Shown here in pieces: positions 22,268 to 32,330 of a DNA stretch of 64,000 nucleotides. The DNA is taken from the NCBI RefSeq assembly GCF_018294505.1, contig NC_057804.1, positions 255,076,989 to 255,140,988 of the forward strand, given 5' to 3'. Both the position numbers and the translations under genes were made by a program. The notes beneath the pieces were generated by a model. That model worked only from the letters and a program-made list of their open reading frames with translations. It did not search any database and was not told the origin of the DNA. Positions within the stretch are counted from its first letter, which is position 1; every line of letters starts with the position of its first letter. Source of the stretch: Triticum aestivum (lineage: Eukaryota > Streptophyta > Magnoliopsida > Poales > Poaceae).

Positions 22268-22458
22268 GAGATGTTCACCATTGATGACTACCCCATCTCA
22301 CGTGATGATCAAATATGGGTTAGTTGATTTGGATCATGTAGCACTTAGATAACTTGAGGGGTGATTATTTAAGTGGGAGTTCATTAGTAATTTGATTAAT
22401 TGAACTTAATTTATCATGAACTTAGTCTTATAATTTTGCATATCTATGTTGTAGATCA

Positions 22459-25400
22459 ATGGCCTGAGCTACTGTTCCCCTGAATTTTAATGTGTTCCTT
22501 TAGAAAGCTAAGTTGAAAGATGATGGTAGCAACTACAGGGACTGGGTCCGTAACTTGAGGATTATACTCATTGCTGTAGAGAATAATTATGTCCTTGATG
22601 CACCGCTAGGTGAAAGGCCTGCTACAGGAGTTGAAGCTGATGTTATGAACGTCTGGCAAGCTCGATCTGGTGACTACTCAATAGTTCAGTGTGCCATGCT
22701 TTACGGCTTAGAACTGGGACTTCAAAGACGTTTTGAACGTTAGGGAGCATATGAGATGTTCCAAGAGTTGAAGTTAATATTTCAAGCAAATGCCCGGGTT
22801 GAGAGATATGAAGTCTCCAACAAGTTCTATAGCTGCAAGATGGAGGAGAATAGTTTTGTCAGTGAACACATACTCAAAATGTCTGGGTGTCATAACCACT
22901 TGACCCAGCTGGGAGTTGAACATCTAGTTGATAGTGTTATTAATAGAGTTCTTCGACCACTGCCACCAAGCTACAAAGACTTCATGATGAATAATAATAT
23001 GCAAGGGATGAATAAAATGATTCTTGAGCTCTTCGCAATGTTTAAGGCCGCGGAGGTAGAAATCAAGAAGGAGCATCAAGTGTTGATGGTTAACAAGACC
23101 ACTAGTTTTAAGAAAAAGGGCAAGGGAAAGAAAGGAACTTCAAGAAGAATGGCAAGCAAGTTGCCACTCCCGGGAAGAATCCCAAAGCTGGACTCAAGCC
23201 TGAAACTGGGTGCTTCTACTGCAAAGGGACTGGTCACTAGAAGTGGAACTGCCCCAAATACTTGGCGGATAAGAAGGAAGGAAAAGTGAACAAAGGTATA
23301 TTTGATATACATGTTATTTATGTGTACCTTACTAATGCTCATAGCAGCGCCTGGGTATTTGATACTCGTTCGGTTGCTCATATTTGTAACTCAAAACAGG
23401 AGCAGTGGAATAAATGAAGATTGGCTAAGGACGAGGTAACGATGCGCGTCGGGAATGGTTCCAAGGTCGATGTGATTGCCGCCGGCATGCTACCTCTACA
23501 TCTACCTTCGGGATTAGTTTTAGACCTAAATAATTGTTATTGGGTGCTAGCGTTGAGCATGAACATTATATCTAGATCTTGTTTAGTGTGAGACCGTTAT
23601 TCATTTAAATCAGAGAATAATGGTTGTTCTATTTATATGAGTAATATCTTTTATGGTCATGCACCCTTGAATAATGATCTATTCTTGTTGAATCTCGATC
23701 GTAGTGATACACACATTCATAATATTGATGCCAAAAGATACAAAGTTGATAATGATAGTGCAACATATTTGTGGCACTGCCGTTTAGGTCATATTGGTGT
23801 AAAACGCATGAAGAAAATCCATGCTGATGGACTTCTCAAATCACTTGATTATGAATCATTTGATACTTGCGAACCATGCCTCATGGGCTAGATGACTAAA
23901 ACTCCGTTCTATGGAACAATGGAGCAAGCTAATGACTTACTAGAAATAATACATACCGATGTATGCGGTCCGATGAGTGTTGAGGCACACAGCAGGTGTT
24001 GTTATTTTCTAACCTTCACAGATGATTTGAGTAGGTATGCGTATACCTAGTTGATGAAACACAAGTCTGAAACATATTAAAAATTCAAAGAATTTCAGAG
24101 TGAAGTGGAGAATCATAACAAGAAAATAAAGTTTCTACGATCTGATCTTAGAGGCGAATTTTGAGTTATGAGTTTGGCCTTCATTTAAAACAATGCGGAA
24201 TTGTTTCACATCTCACGCCACCTGGAACAGCACAACATAATGGTCTGTTGGATACAGTGCATTCTATGATGTCTCTTACTAATTTACCACTATAGTTTTG
24301 GGGTTATGCATTAGAGACAGCCACATTCACGTTAAATAGGGCACCATCTAAATCCATTGAGACGACATCGTATGAGTTGTGGTTTGGCAAGAAACCTAAG
24401 TTGTCGTTTCTTAGAGTTTGGGGTTGCGACAGTTATGTCAAAAGGCTTCAGCCTGATAAGCTCGAACCCAAATCGGAGAAGTGTCTCTTCATAAGATACC
24501 GTAAGGAAACAATTGGGTACACCTTCTACCATAGATCCGAAGGCAAGATCTCTGATGCCAAGAATGGGACCTTTCTAGAGAAGGAGTTTCTGTCGAAAGA
24601 AGTGAATGGGAGGAAAGTAGAACTTGATGAGGTAATCGTACCTTCTCTAGAATTGGATAGTAGCACATCAGAGAAATCCATTCCCATGATGCCTACACCA
24701 ACTAGAGAGGAAGCTAATGATGATGATCATGAAACTTCAGATCAAGTCACTAATGGACCTCGTAGGTCGAATGGAGCACGTTCCACACTAGAGTGGTACG
24801 GTAATCCTTTCTTGGAAGTCATGTTACTAGACCATGGCAAACCTACAAACTATGAAGAAGCTATGATGAGCCCAGATTAAATGGCTTGAGGCCATGTAAT
24901 CTGAGATAGGATCCATGTATGAGAACAAAGTGTGGATTTTGGTGGACTTGCCCGATGAGAGGCAAGCTATTGAGAATAAATCGATCTTCAAGAAGAAGAC
25001 AAGCGTTGATGGTATGTCACCATCTACAAAGCTTGACTAGTCGCAAAAGGTTTTTGACAAGTTCAAGCCATTGACTATGATGATATCTTCTCACCTAGTG
25101 ATCCTTAAGTCAGTCTGAATCATGTTAGCAATTGCCGCATTTTATAATTATGGAATTTTGCAAATGGACATCAAAATTGCATTCCTTAATGTATTTCTTA
25201 AAGAAGAGTTGTATATGATGCAACCAGAAGGTTTTGTCGATCCTAAAGGTGCTAACAATGTGTGCAAACTCCAGCGATCCATCTATGGACAAGTGCAAGC
25301 ATCTCAGATTTGGGAAATATGCTTTGATGAGGTGATCAAAGCATATGGTTTTATACAGACTTATGGTGAAGGATGTTTTTGCAAGAAATTGAGTGGCAGC

Positions 25401-26358
25401 TTTGTAGCATTTCTGATATTATATGTGGATGATGTATTGTTGATTAGAAATGGTATAGAATTTCTGGATAGCATAAGAGGATACTTTAATATAAAAAATT
25501 CAATGTAAGACCTCGGTGAAGCTGCTTATATATTGGGCAATAACATCTATACGGATAGATCGAGACGCTTGATAGGACTTCCACAAAGCACATACCTTGA
25601 TAAAGTTTTGAAGAAGTTCAAAATGGATCAGTCAAAGTAAGGGTTCTTGCCTATGTTACAAGGTGTGAAATTGAGTTAGACTCAAAGCCCTACCACTGCA
25701 AAAGATTGAGAGAAAATGAAAGTCATTTCCTATGCCTCAGCCATAGATTCTATCATGTATGCTATGCTGACCTGAAGTGTGCCTTGCCGTAAGTTTGGCA
25801 GGGAGGTACCAAAGTAATCCAGGAGTGGATCATTGGACAACAGCCAAGAACATCCTAAAGTACCTGAAAAGGACCAATGATATGTTTCTCATTTATGGAG
25901 GTGACAAAGAGCTCGTCGTAAATGGTTATGTCGATGCTAGCTTCTACACTGATATGGATGACTCTAAATCACAAACCGGATACGTTTTTATATTGAATGG
26001 TGGAGCTGTCAATTGGTGTAGTTCCAAGCAAAGCGTCGTGGCGGGATCTACATGTGAAGCGGAATACATAGCTGCTTCGGAAGTAGCACGTGAACGAGTC
26101 TGGATGAAGGAGTTCATATACGATCTGGGTGTAATACATAGTGCATCGGGTCCAATGAAAATCTCTTGTGACAACACTGGAGCAATTGCCTTGGCGAAGG
26201 AATCCAGGTTTCACAAGAGAACCAAACACACCAAGAGACACTTCAACTCCATCTGTGAAAAGGTCAAGGATGGAGAAATAGAAGTTTGCAAAATACACAC
26301 CAATCTGAATGTGGTAGACCCATTGACTAAGCCTCTTCCACGAGAAAAACATGATTGA
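22459..26358 (+). pseudogene. Copia polyprotein of element H, heavily mutated
   Basis: The start ATG 22459 is followed by a stop at codon 3. Gag is at 22513-23289. The zinc knuckle (CFYCKGTGH-stop-KWNC) carries a TAG inside at about 23238. The protease motif near 23355 reads FDTRS where DTGS is expected, so the catalytic turn is changed. The integrase HHCC region (WHCRLGHIG ... CEPCLMG) is at 23780-23890, and the core with HTDVCGPMS follows. RT is at about 24980-25640 with intact YVDD at 25422-25433. RNase H (AEYIAASEVA and CDNTGAIALAKE) is at 25777-26358. More than ten stops or frameshifts make it inert. It shares high similarity with element M, which runs the other way. Confidence 0.9.
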
Positions 26359-26414
26359 CACCAAGACTCCATGGGTGTTAGATTCATTACGTAATCCAGA
26401 TTATTGAGTCTAGT

Positions 26415-26427
26415 GTAAGTGGGAGAC
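26415..26427 (+). other. Polypurine tract of element H
   Basis: GTAAGTGGGAGAC lies immediately before the LTR. The same AAGTGGGAGAC precedes the LTR of element M on the other strand. Confidence 0.8.
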
Positions 26428-26822
26428 TGAAGGAACTATGCCCTAGAGGCAATAGTAAAGTTGTTATTTTATATTTCCTTATTCATGATAAAGGTTTATT
26501 ATTCATGCTAGAATTGTATTGATCGGAAACTTAAATACATGTGTGAATACATAAACAAATATTGTCTCCCTAGTAAGCCTCTATTAGACTAGCTCGTTGA
26601 TCAAAGATGGTTAAGATTTCCTAACCATAGACATGTATTGTCATTTGATAACGGGATCACATAATTAGGAGAATGATGTGATGGACAAGACCTATCCGTT
26701 AGCTTAGCATATTGATCGTTCGGTGTATTGCTATTGCTTTCTTCATGTCAAATACATATTCCTTCGACTATGAGAATATGCAACTTACGGATACCGGAGG
26801 AATGCCTTGTGTGCTATCAAAC
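26428..26822 (+). repeat. 3' LTR of element H, first part (395 bp)
   Basis: It starts TGAAGGAACTATGCCCTAGA (family start TGTTGGAAATATGCCC, partly mutated) and stops at ...GTGCTATCAAAC, where element I begins. The last five bases CAAAC are the left target-site copy. Confidence 0.85.
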
Positions 26823-27714
26823 TGTCGGATTTCAGGGTCTGGCAACCCGTCAGAGGTTCTAACACTAGGGTGCGTGCGGAGATCTCAACCTGCCCAGCCT
26901 GCCTACTCACGATCCTCCCTAGCCTAGCGCGTAGAGCTCACAAAGACACAGAGACACAGAGATTTATACTGGTTCGGGCAACCGTTGTGGTGTAATACCC
27001 TACTCCAGTGTGGTGTGGTGGATTGCCTCGAGGGGCTATGGATGAACTAGTTACAAGGATGAACAAACCTCAAGAGGTGAGGTGTTCTTGAGCTGGTGTG
27101 GTGCTCTACTTGTTCTGGTTTCGGTCTCCCGTCGCCCTCCATGGTGGTGGCTAAGTCCTATATATAGTGGCCTTGGTCCTCTTCCCAAATATGAGCGGGA
27201 AGGGATTCCACAACGGCGGGATTTGAAAGGGGACAAGTAGTACAGTTTATCCTGACAAAAGTAGTCTTTGCCTGCGAAAAGCCTCTGGTCGTGACGCTGC
27301 GATGGGCTCGGTGATGACCTCCGTCTTGCCGACCTGGTGGTCTTGGTCTTGTTGCACCAGAATGGAAACCTTCGGTAGATTCCTCGGGACTCCATCCATG
27401 TGGCTTGCCTCCCTTGCACCAAAGAGGAAACCTGCGCTCTGCGCCCTCTTGGCGCCCGCCTGGCCTTGGTTGTCACGGCTCACGTCAGCTAAGCCTCATG
27501 AGGTAGCTCCATAGATCTCTCCGCCCCTCAGGAGCCCTCCTGAGGAGGCCAACTCCTTCACGGGTCTCGGCGTCGTCCGCCTCGCGAGGGTTGGCCCCTC
27601 ACGAGGGTCTTGTGGTGTTGATGTCGAAGCTGGGCCATAGCGGGCCGTCGATGTAGCCACGAGGTGGGCCGCAGGCAGGCAGGACTGGATACCCCCAAGT
27701 CCAGGACGCCGACA
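26823..27714 (-). repeat. 3' LTR of element I (892 bp)
   Basis: On the minus strand it starts TGTCGGCGTCCTGGACTTGG and ends AAATCCGACA. It aligns along its length with the right LTR with scattered substitutions and small indels (for example ACGGCGGG versus ACGGCCGG near 27210 and 35276). It includes CTATATATAG at 27158-27167. Confidence 0.9.
27159..27166 (-). promoter_or_regulatory. TATA box in 3' LTR of element I
   Basis: TATATATA within CCTATATATAGTGGCC is conserved at the same place in the right LTR (35222-35229). Confidence 0.55.
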
Positions 27715-28168
27715 GTAGCCCCCGGTAAATCTGAGAATGGGTGGGTAACCAAACCAAACCTGAACCAAACCCATGTGATGTCGTTTTGGGAACTGAACCA
27801 AACTAACCCCACGTAATTGGCATTGGCACCCAGCCCAAACTAAACCACATGACAAATTCCCCAAGACCAAACTAACCCATTCTAGGAACTATAGTTTTAG
27901 CCTATGGTTCTATATCAGTTCCCCACCCATACATGTACAACTCAATATATGAACGATCCTGCACTTGGACATTTAAAAATATAGCACCAGCTTAATAACA
28001 GCTTACGTATTCTGCACTACCAATACTTAAATTGATGAACACTTGACAGCCTCACAACACGTACTAGTACAAAATATAGATTTTGAAGCACAAATATTAC
28101 ACTTGACAGCTTACATATTCTGCACAACCAACACTTGAAGTACAGAGATAATAAAAAACGGAGCTGAA

Positions 28169-28270
28169 TTAAGGGTGATAATTGATTTCAAGCCGGGATG
28201 GCGTATGCCATTTGCCGATGATGGATGTCACCGAGTTATCATGGCGGTAGTAGTCAGCCTTTACTTTGAT
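28169..28270 (-). pseudogene. Exon-like fragment inside transposon J
   Basis: The minus strand shows a pyrimidine-rich acceptor (GTGTCTTTTCAG, AG ending at 28271). A 33-codon frame follows, beginning IKVKADYYRHDNSV and ending SRLEINYHP before TAA 28171-28169. The good acceptor, ordinary residue mix and in-frame stop suggest a last exon captured from a host gene. I do not recognise the protein. It may also be chance. Confidence 0.35.
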
Positions 28271-28689
28271 CTGAAAAGACACAATTTTTAGAACTTGTAA
28301 CCATGATATATCTTTACATTGACACCGAGTTCTCATTCACAATATGGCAAGTCATCTGTAGCCAATTTCAAAAATTGTTGTTAATAATTTTAATCAAACA
28401 GGTTTCCCATAAGAAGAGGCCTAAACAAATTTTAAACATTGTTAGAAAAATGGAAGTTTTATTACCCCTGAACGTCTGCATCATAGATGCACATGTCCAC
28501 AATTAACATGGTTCATTACAGGTCAACAAAAAACAGAATAATCAAAAAAGGGGGGCAGTATTGCTACATCTTTCCATGCAAGATTCAGACACTGTATCAT
28601 GCAAGATTCAGACATTGTAGCATCCAATGCTCATATACATTTACTTTTAGTCTGAAGATTATTTGCATAGATGGGTCACTTGTTTCTAC

Positions 28690-29250
28690 TACTGCACATA
28701 CTCGGAACACCGCAACAACTGCTACTGCCGGAGGTAATTCTTTGCGGGTCTGATTTCTACCAGCGCCAAAAATATACAGTGTCTAATGTATCTATGGGTT
28801 GGATCGAGGAAAAAATGGGGGCGAGGGGGGAGATGGATCGATGGGTCTGTACCTACGGCGGCTGCTGCTGGAGGACAACGCCATCGACGAAACCGAGGGC
28901 GGGGGCACCGGATTCTCCTATCGTTCATGGGGGAGGGGAGGGGCTGAAGGCGAACCCTAGCCAAGCGCACGAGTGCAGCAGCTAGGTGGAGTACCCTCTA
29001 CCGGAGACAACGGAGCAGGTGGCCGACGTCGTGGTTTGTGAGGATACAATATTTGCAGTCGAGTGAACCGGCCAGGCCCGCGAGGGAGAGTGCCCCGTGC
29101 ACGATGACGGGCCACTTGTATCAGCGAGGCAGTGCTGCCTCCGAGGAGGTGGTTGGTGCCTTGGCGGCCGCCGGCGGCGGAGGCCTGGAGGATGGAGGGA
29201 CCGAGGCCTGAGGGAGAGATGGAATCAGGGCTTGAGTTAGGGTGAATGCG
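28690..29250 (-). other. GC-rich, gene-start-like region inside transposon J
   Basis: It is much richer in G and C than the AT-rich transposon ends. On the minus strand it has a TCGTCGATGGCGTTGTCC-type start context, followed by a Ser/Arg run and then AGGTACAG, which could be an exon 1 with a splice donor near 28848. This fits a captured 5' gene end upstream of the exon-like piece at 28169-28270. The evidence is composition and splice-like words only. Confidence 0.3.
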
Positions 29251-29714
29251 TGATTGGGCTTGCTCTAGGGCAAGGAACCGGTTGGGCCTATAGTTTACAC
29301 CCGTGTTAGACCAAACTTATTAAGCCCATAACCAACTGTACCCGAATTAGTTTTTCTACGTACTCAAAACCAAATGAAACTAAGAAAAGTTCAGCCCCAT
29401 AAAAACTGAACTGTTCAAAACCAGAAGAAAAACCAAACCATTTTACCCGGTTATTTAAAAACTGTTCTCAGATTTAGGCCCCGGGCCCAAGACGCGCTCG
29501 GACTTGGCTTCCAGGCGAAGCCAAAGGGCAAGTGCGGAGCGCTGCAGGCCTAACCGCCTGCGGCCTTGATGACGCATGGCGACTGATTGGATGTGAGCGA
29601 CTCCTCTTCCCCATGCTGCCTCGGCAACTTCTCAACTTGACAACTACATGCTGCATGCAGAAAGGATCATCATTACTGGAAATTGTGGGGGGCGACGATT
29701 TACCTTCTCCCGGC

Positions 29715-29720
29715 TATAAA
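29715..29720 (+). promoter_or_regulatory. Putative TATA box for the antisense ORF of element I
   Basis: CCCGGCTATAAACGTGCG lies 46 bp before the plus-strand frame at 29761. It is followed by a pyrimidine-rich TCTCTTTCGTCTTGCTCTTT segment like a cereal 5' UTR. The sequence is on the strand opposite to gag-pro, so it would be a separate promoter. Confidence 0.5.
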
Positions 29721-29760
29721 CGTGCGAGCTGGTTGAGCCCCTGCACATTTCTCTTTCGTC

Positions 29761-30642
29761 TTGCTCTTTCTTGCTTCTCCTCCTCTTCTCCTCGCTCCCA
29801 TTGCGCCGATCAGGAGGTTCTCTACGACAGAGAAGGGGAAGGCTCCTAGAGAGGGGCCGGACCCTCTCCCACCGAAGAAGCGACTCCACCTCCATGACGA
29901 CGCCGGCGCGGGGCGAGAGGTGGCCAGGCCTTGGCAATCGAGGCCTCCGCCTGGCTTCCCCCTGCCCCTATACGCCCGTGATCAGGGTGAAGGAGAACGC
30001 CATCGAGCGGCACCTCGCAAAGATGGCAGGGCTGCCATTGCCCTACCGGCCGCACCACGGACCCACGCCAAGGATAGCTCGTGTGAGTTTGTGGTGTGGA
30101 CGGTGATGCCCCCCGCTACCTGGATGCGATTCCCATAGTTCTTCGCCAGCGAGCTGCCTCCGCGGGGACCGGTGGAGCTATGGCTCTAGCATGCGGGGTG
30201 CAGCAGACTAGCCACCGGGGCTGAGGTCGAGGTGGTGTCATCCGGAGACGTCTTCATGATGTGCGGATGGGGCCATGTCGCCCGGGCTTGCTGAGCGAAA
30301 GGAGCCCTGGCGATCCACTTCGAGTACGACGGTGCAACCACCTTATTCTTCATGGTCTTCAACAAGCGGGGCGAGCGGCTGGAGTGCTGTCCCGGAGGAG
30401 ATAGCTCAAGGGACGCCGTGATGGGCGCTGGGTGTGCAGCTGCCCCCTTCAGCACTTCATCGAGTAGCAGCGACGACTCCTATGAATCCAGTGACTCTCC
30501 TGAGCCAAGCGCTTCTCCGGAGTCGAGCGACGACAGCTACATGCCGCCGAGCTCCCGCCGGGGTCGGAGTGCTGCTGTGGCTGCGCCCTGCATCATCAGC
30601 GACACCGCAAGGCCCCGTAGTTGTCTCTCCTGCACGAGATGA
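29761..30642 (+). pseudogene. Antisense ORF of element I, product resembling a plant B3 domain
   Basis: One plus-strand frame of 294 codons contains only three stops (TAG 30136, TAG 30187, TGA 30292) and ends at 30642. The N-terminus is basic and Pro-rich. The middle (about 30139-30399) has PPRGPVELWL, HAGCS, AEVEVVSSGDVFMMCGWG, HFEYDGATTLFFMVF and RLECCP. The order of a conserved GW, a long beta-rich stretch and an F-x-YDG followed by a VF strand is what the C-terminal half of B3 DNA-binding domains looks like. The C-terminal tail is a Ser/Asp/Glu-rich run (about 30449-30540) and a basic end. Part of the N-terminal half may lie in a shifted frame at 29975-30043 (VIRVKENAIERHL). The B3 call is an inference by eye; the stops make this copy inactive. 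Confidence 0.5.
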
Positions 30643-31781
30643 AAACCAGCCCCCGTGGGGCTTGTAAGGACTAAGATGTATTCAATAGTATCATTGTTCC
30701 TTTTGACCTTGTAATGAACGCGCGTATGCCAGTCCTGCTGAGTCCCTCCCTTTTCTTTTCCCTAGACAGCGTGGCGCTCTATGCCGGTAGGACCCAGTCC
30801 CCAGGAAGGCTTCAGCCGTCGCTAGTATGCCAGGTCGTGATGCCGTGGTCAGGGCTTGGAGGTGAGCGGCCCAAGGTCCGGTGAGAGCTCGTGAGACGCG
30901 ATGCTCACGAGGTCCCCCTTAGCGTGCAAGCTGCTGTATAGAAAATTAAAAAGGGGACTTGAACCGCCCGAGTGGAACTGTGGGGTGAGGCATGTGGAGT
31001 GAAACTGGTGCCATAGTGATCCGAGACTTATCTTTCGTGGCCTGAGCCCATCGGAGAGGCAATGCTTGTCGTCGCGCCTGCAGTGCCATCAGGAGCAGCC
31101 CGTCTTGGCCACCCTCCTGCCTCGCTTGCCAAGGTTTTCTACATCCTTAGGACCCGGCCCTCGAGAGAGCTCAGCCACCGCTGTTATGCCAGGTCGTGAT
31201 GTCATGGTCAAGGCCAGGGGGTGAGGGCTGGAGAGCCAGTAGGACCTCCCGAGACGCGATGCTCGGGAGGCCCCCCTTTAATGTGCAAGCGACTTGCAAG
31301 GCTGGACGGTGGTCATCCAGGCCGACCCTCGGCTCATTGTAGGGTGATCCTACAAGTTAGATGACAAAGGAGGCCGAGAGCCCCAGGCATGAGACGAGGG
31401 CACCGAGGACCTCGTGAGGTGGTGTATGCAAAGCAGGCCTCGAACCAGAGCTTGATCCCCGGGTTTATCAGTGTTGCAGCGACGGACCCGAGCACAAGCG
31501 CCATGCCGATGTGTATGTTGTGCAGAAATGGAGTTAGTCAGACGCATTAGGGTCATGAGGCGGAGGTCACGAGATGACAATCATAGATAAATTCACGGAA
31601 ACGATTAGATAATCCTGGTGAATGCAAAAGGATACGCGCCATAGGGACGAACCCACATGGCCTGGGGATGATGCAGCCAGAGGGGCGCCCCCAAACTGAA
31701 TAAGCTAGGGAGATTTCACCTGGTAGCGTTGCTGAAGAGTTGTTGACGTAGCCAAAAAACGTGCGCTGCTGAAGCCGCTCC
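30643..31781. repeat. Non-coding interior of element I with a direct repeat of about 145 bp
   Basis: No gene is visible. Blocks at about 30790-30935 and 31148-31290 repeat each other in the same order: TAGGACCC, ATGCCAGGTCGTGATG, GAGACGCGATGCTC, GAGG-C-CCCCTT and GTGCAAGC. The offset is about 355 bp. The first copy follows the antisense ORF, so on plus this may be its 3' UTR. Confidence 0.6.
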
Positions 31782-32260
31782 TCATGAGCCGCTCCGGTCC
31801 CGAATCTCGGGAAGCTCGGGAGGACCGGAAGGCTCCTGAGGGTGCTCCTCCATCTTCGCCAAGATCGCCTGGTGCCTGGCTTCGCAGGCCACCTCAGCGT
31901 CCCTCATGCAGCGCTGAAACACCTCAGACGTGCCCGTCAGGCTGAAAGGCATGCAGACGTAGCTGTGCGGCGGTCCCCCGCATCGGCTGACACGAGACAG
32001 CCACATGAGTTGCCGAGACGCGGCCCTGCTGAGCCCAGGGATGTCGATGCAGACGCGGAACTCTTTACCCTCGCTAGGGTAGTGAGCCCCACCTCGTGGC
32101 AGGCGATGATCACCTTGCAGAACCCTTCCTTCCTGAATTTCCTTGATCGCCTCGCTGATGAACTCCTGAATGACTGATGCCTCACGCCTGGTGCCTTCTT
32201 AGGGGAAGCGTGCTCTGAAGAGCACTTCCACATGGTGCCCGAGTGCCGCTCTCGCGGCAT
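31782..32260 (-). pseudogene. Shrunken reverse-transcriptase remnant of element I
   Basis: On the minus strand a 5' piece matches the RT start in one frame (CIDIPGLSRA). It then jumps directly to the later palm region in another (SYVCMPFSLTGTSEVFQRCM). The segment that should hold most of the fingers is missing and no Y-x-DD is present. It follows the protease region by about 70 bp, the usual gypsy order. Polymerase activity is certainly lost. Confidence 0.6.
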
Positions 32261-32330
32261 GGGCTAGGTCTGAGGCCCTCTAGAGGAGAGCCCCCGATCC
32301 CAGCCTGAGAGGGGTGCCGGGCGCGCCTTC

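Larger units (their letters stand above)
22268..26822 (+). mobile_element. Element H: Angela/BARE-like Copia, leader to first part of 3' LTR
   Basis: The leader (about 22268-22458), a gag-pro-int-RT-RNase H remnant, PPT and the first 395 bp of the 3' LTR are in order. The LTR is then interrupted by element I and continues at 35765. The 5' LTR and PBS are missing, replaced by fragment G. The LTR start CTATGCCCTAGAGGCAATAG and the polyprotein type identify the Angela/BARE/WIS group. Confidence 0.85.
27726..29476. mobile_element. Element J: hAT-like DNA transposon (1751 bp) in the polypurine tract of element I
   Basis: The ends are a perfect 12-bp inverted repeat, TAAATCTGAGAA at 27726-27737 and TTCTCAGATTTA at 29465-29476. 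The flanks are GCCCCCGG (27718-27725) and GGCCCCGG (29477-29484), an 8-bp target duplication with one mismatch. An 8-bp duplication and short inverted repeats of this form are known for the hAT superfamily, and the repeat resembles that of Tam3. The subterminal regions are rich in AACCAAACC and AACCGG words. No transposase is visible, so it is non-autonomous. The interior has gene-like pieces on the minus strand. Confidence 0.7.
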
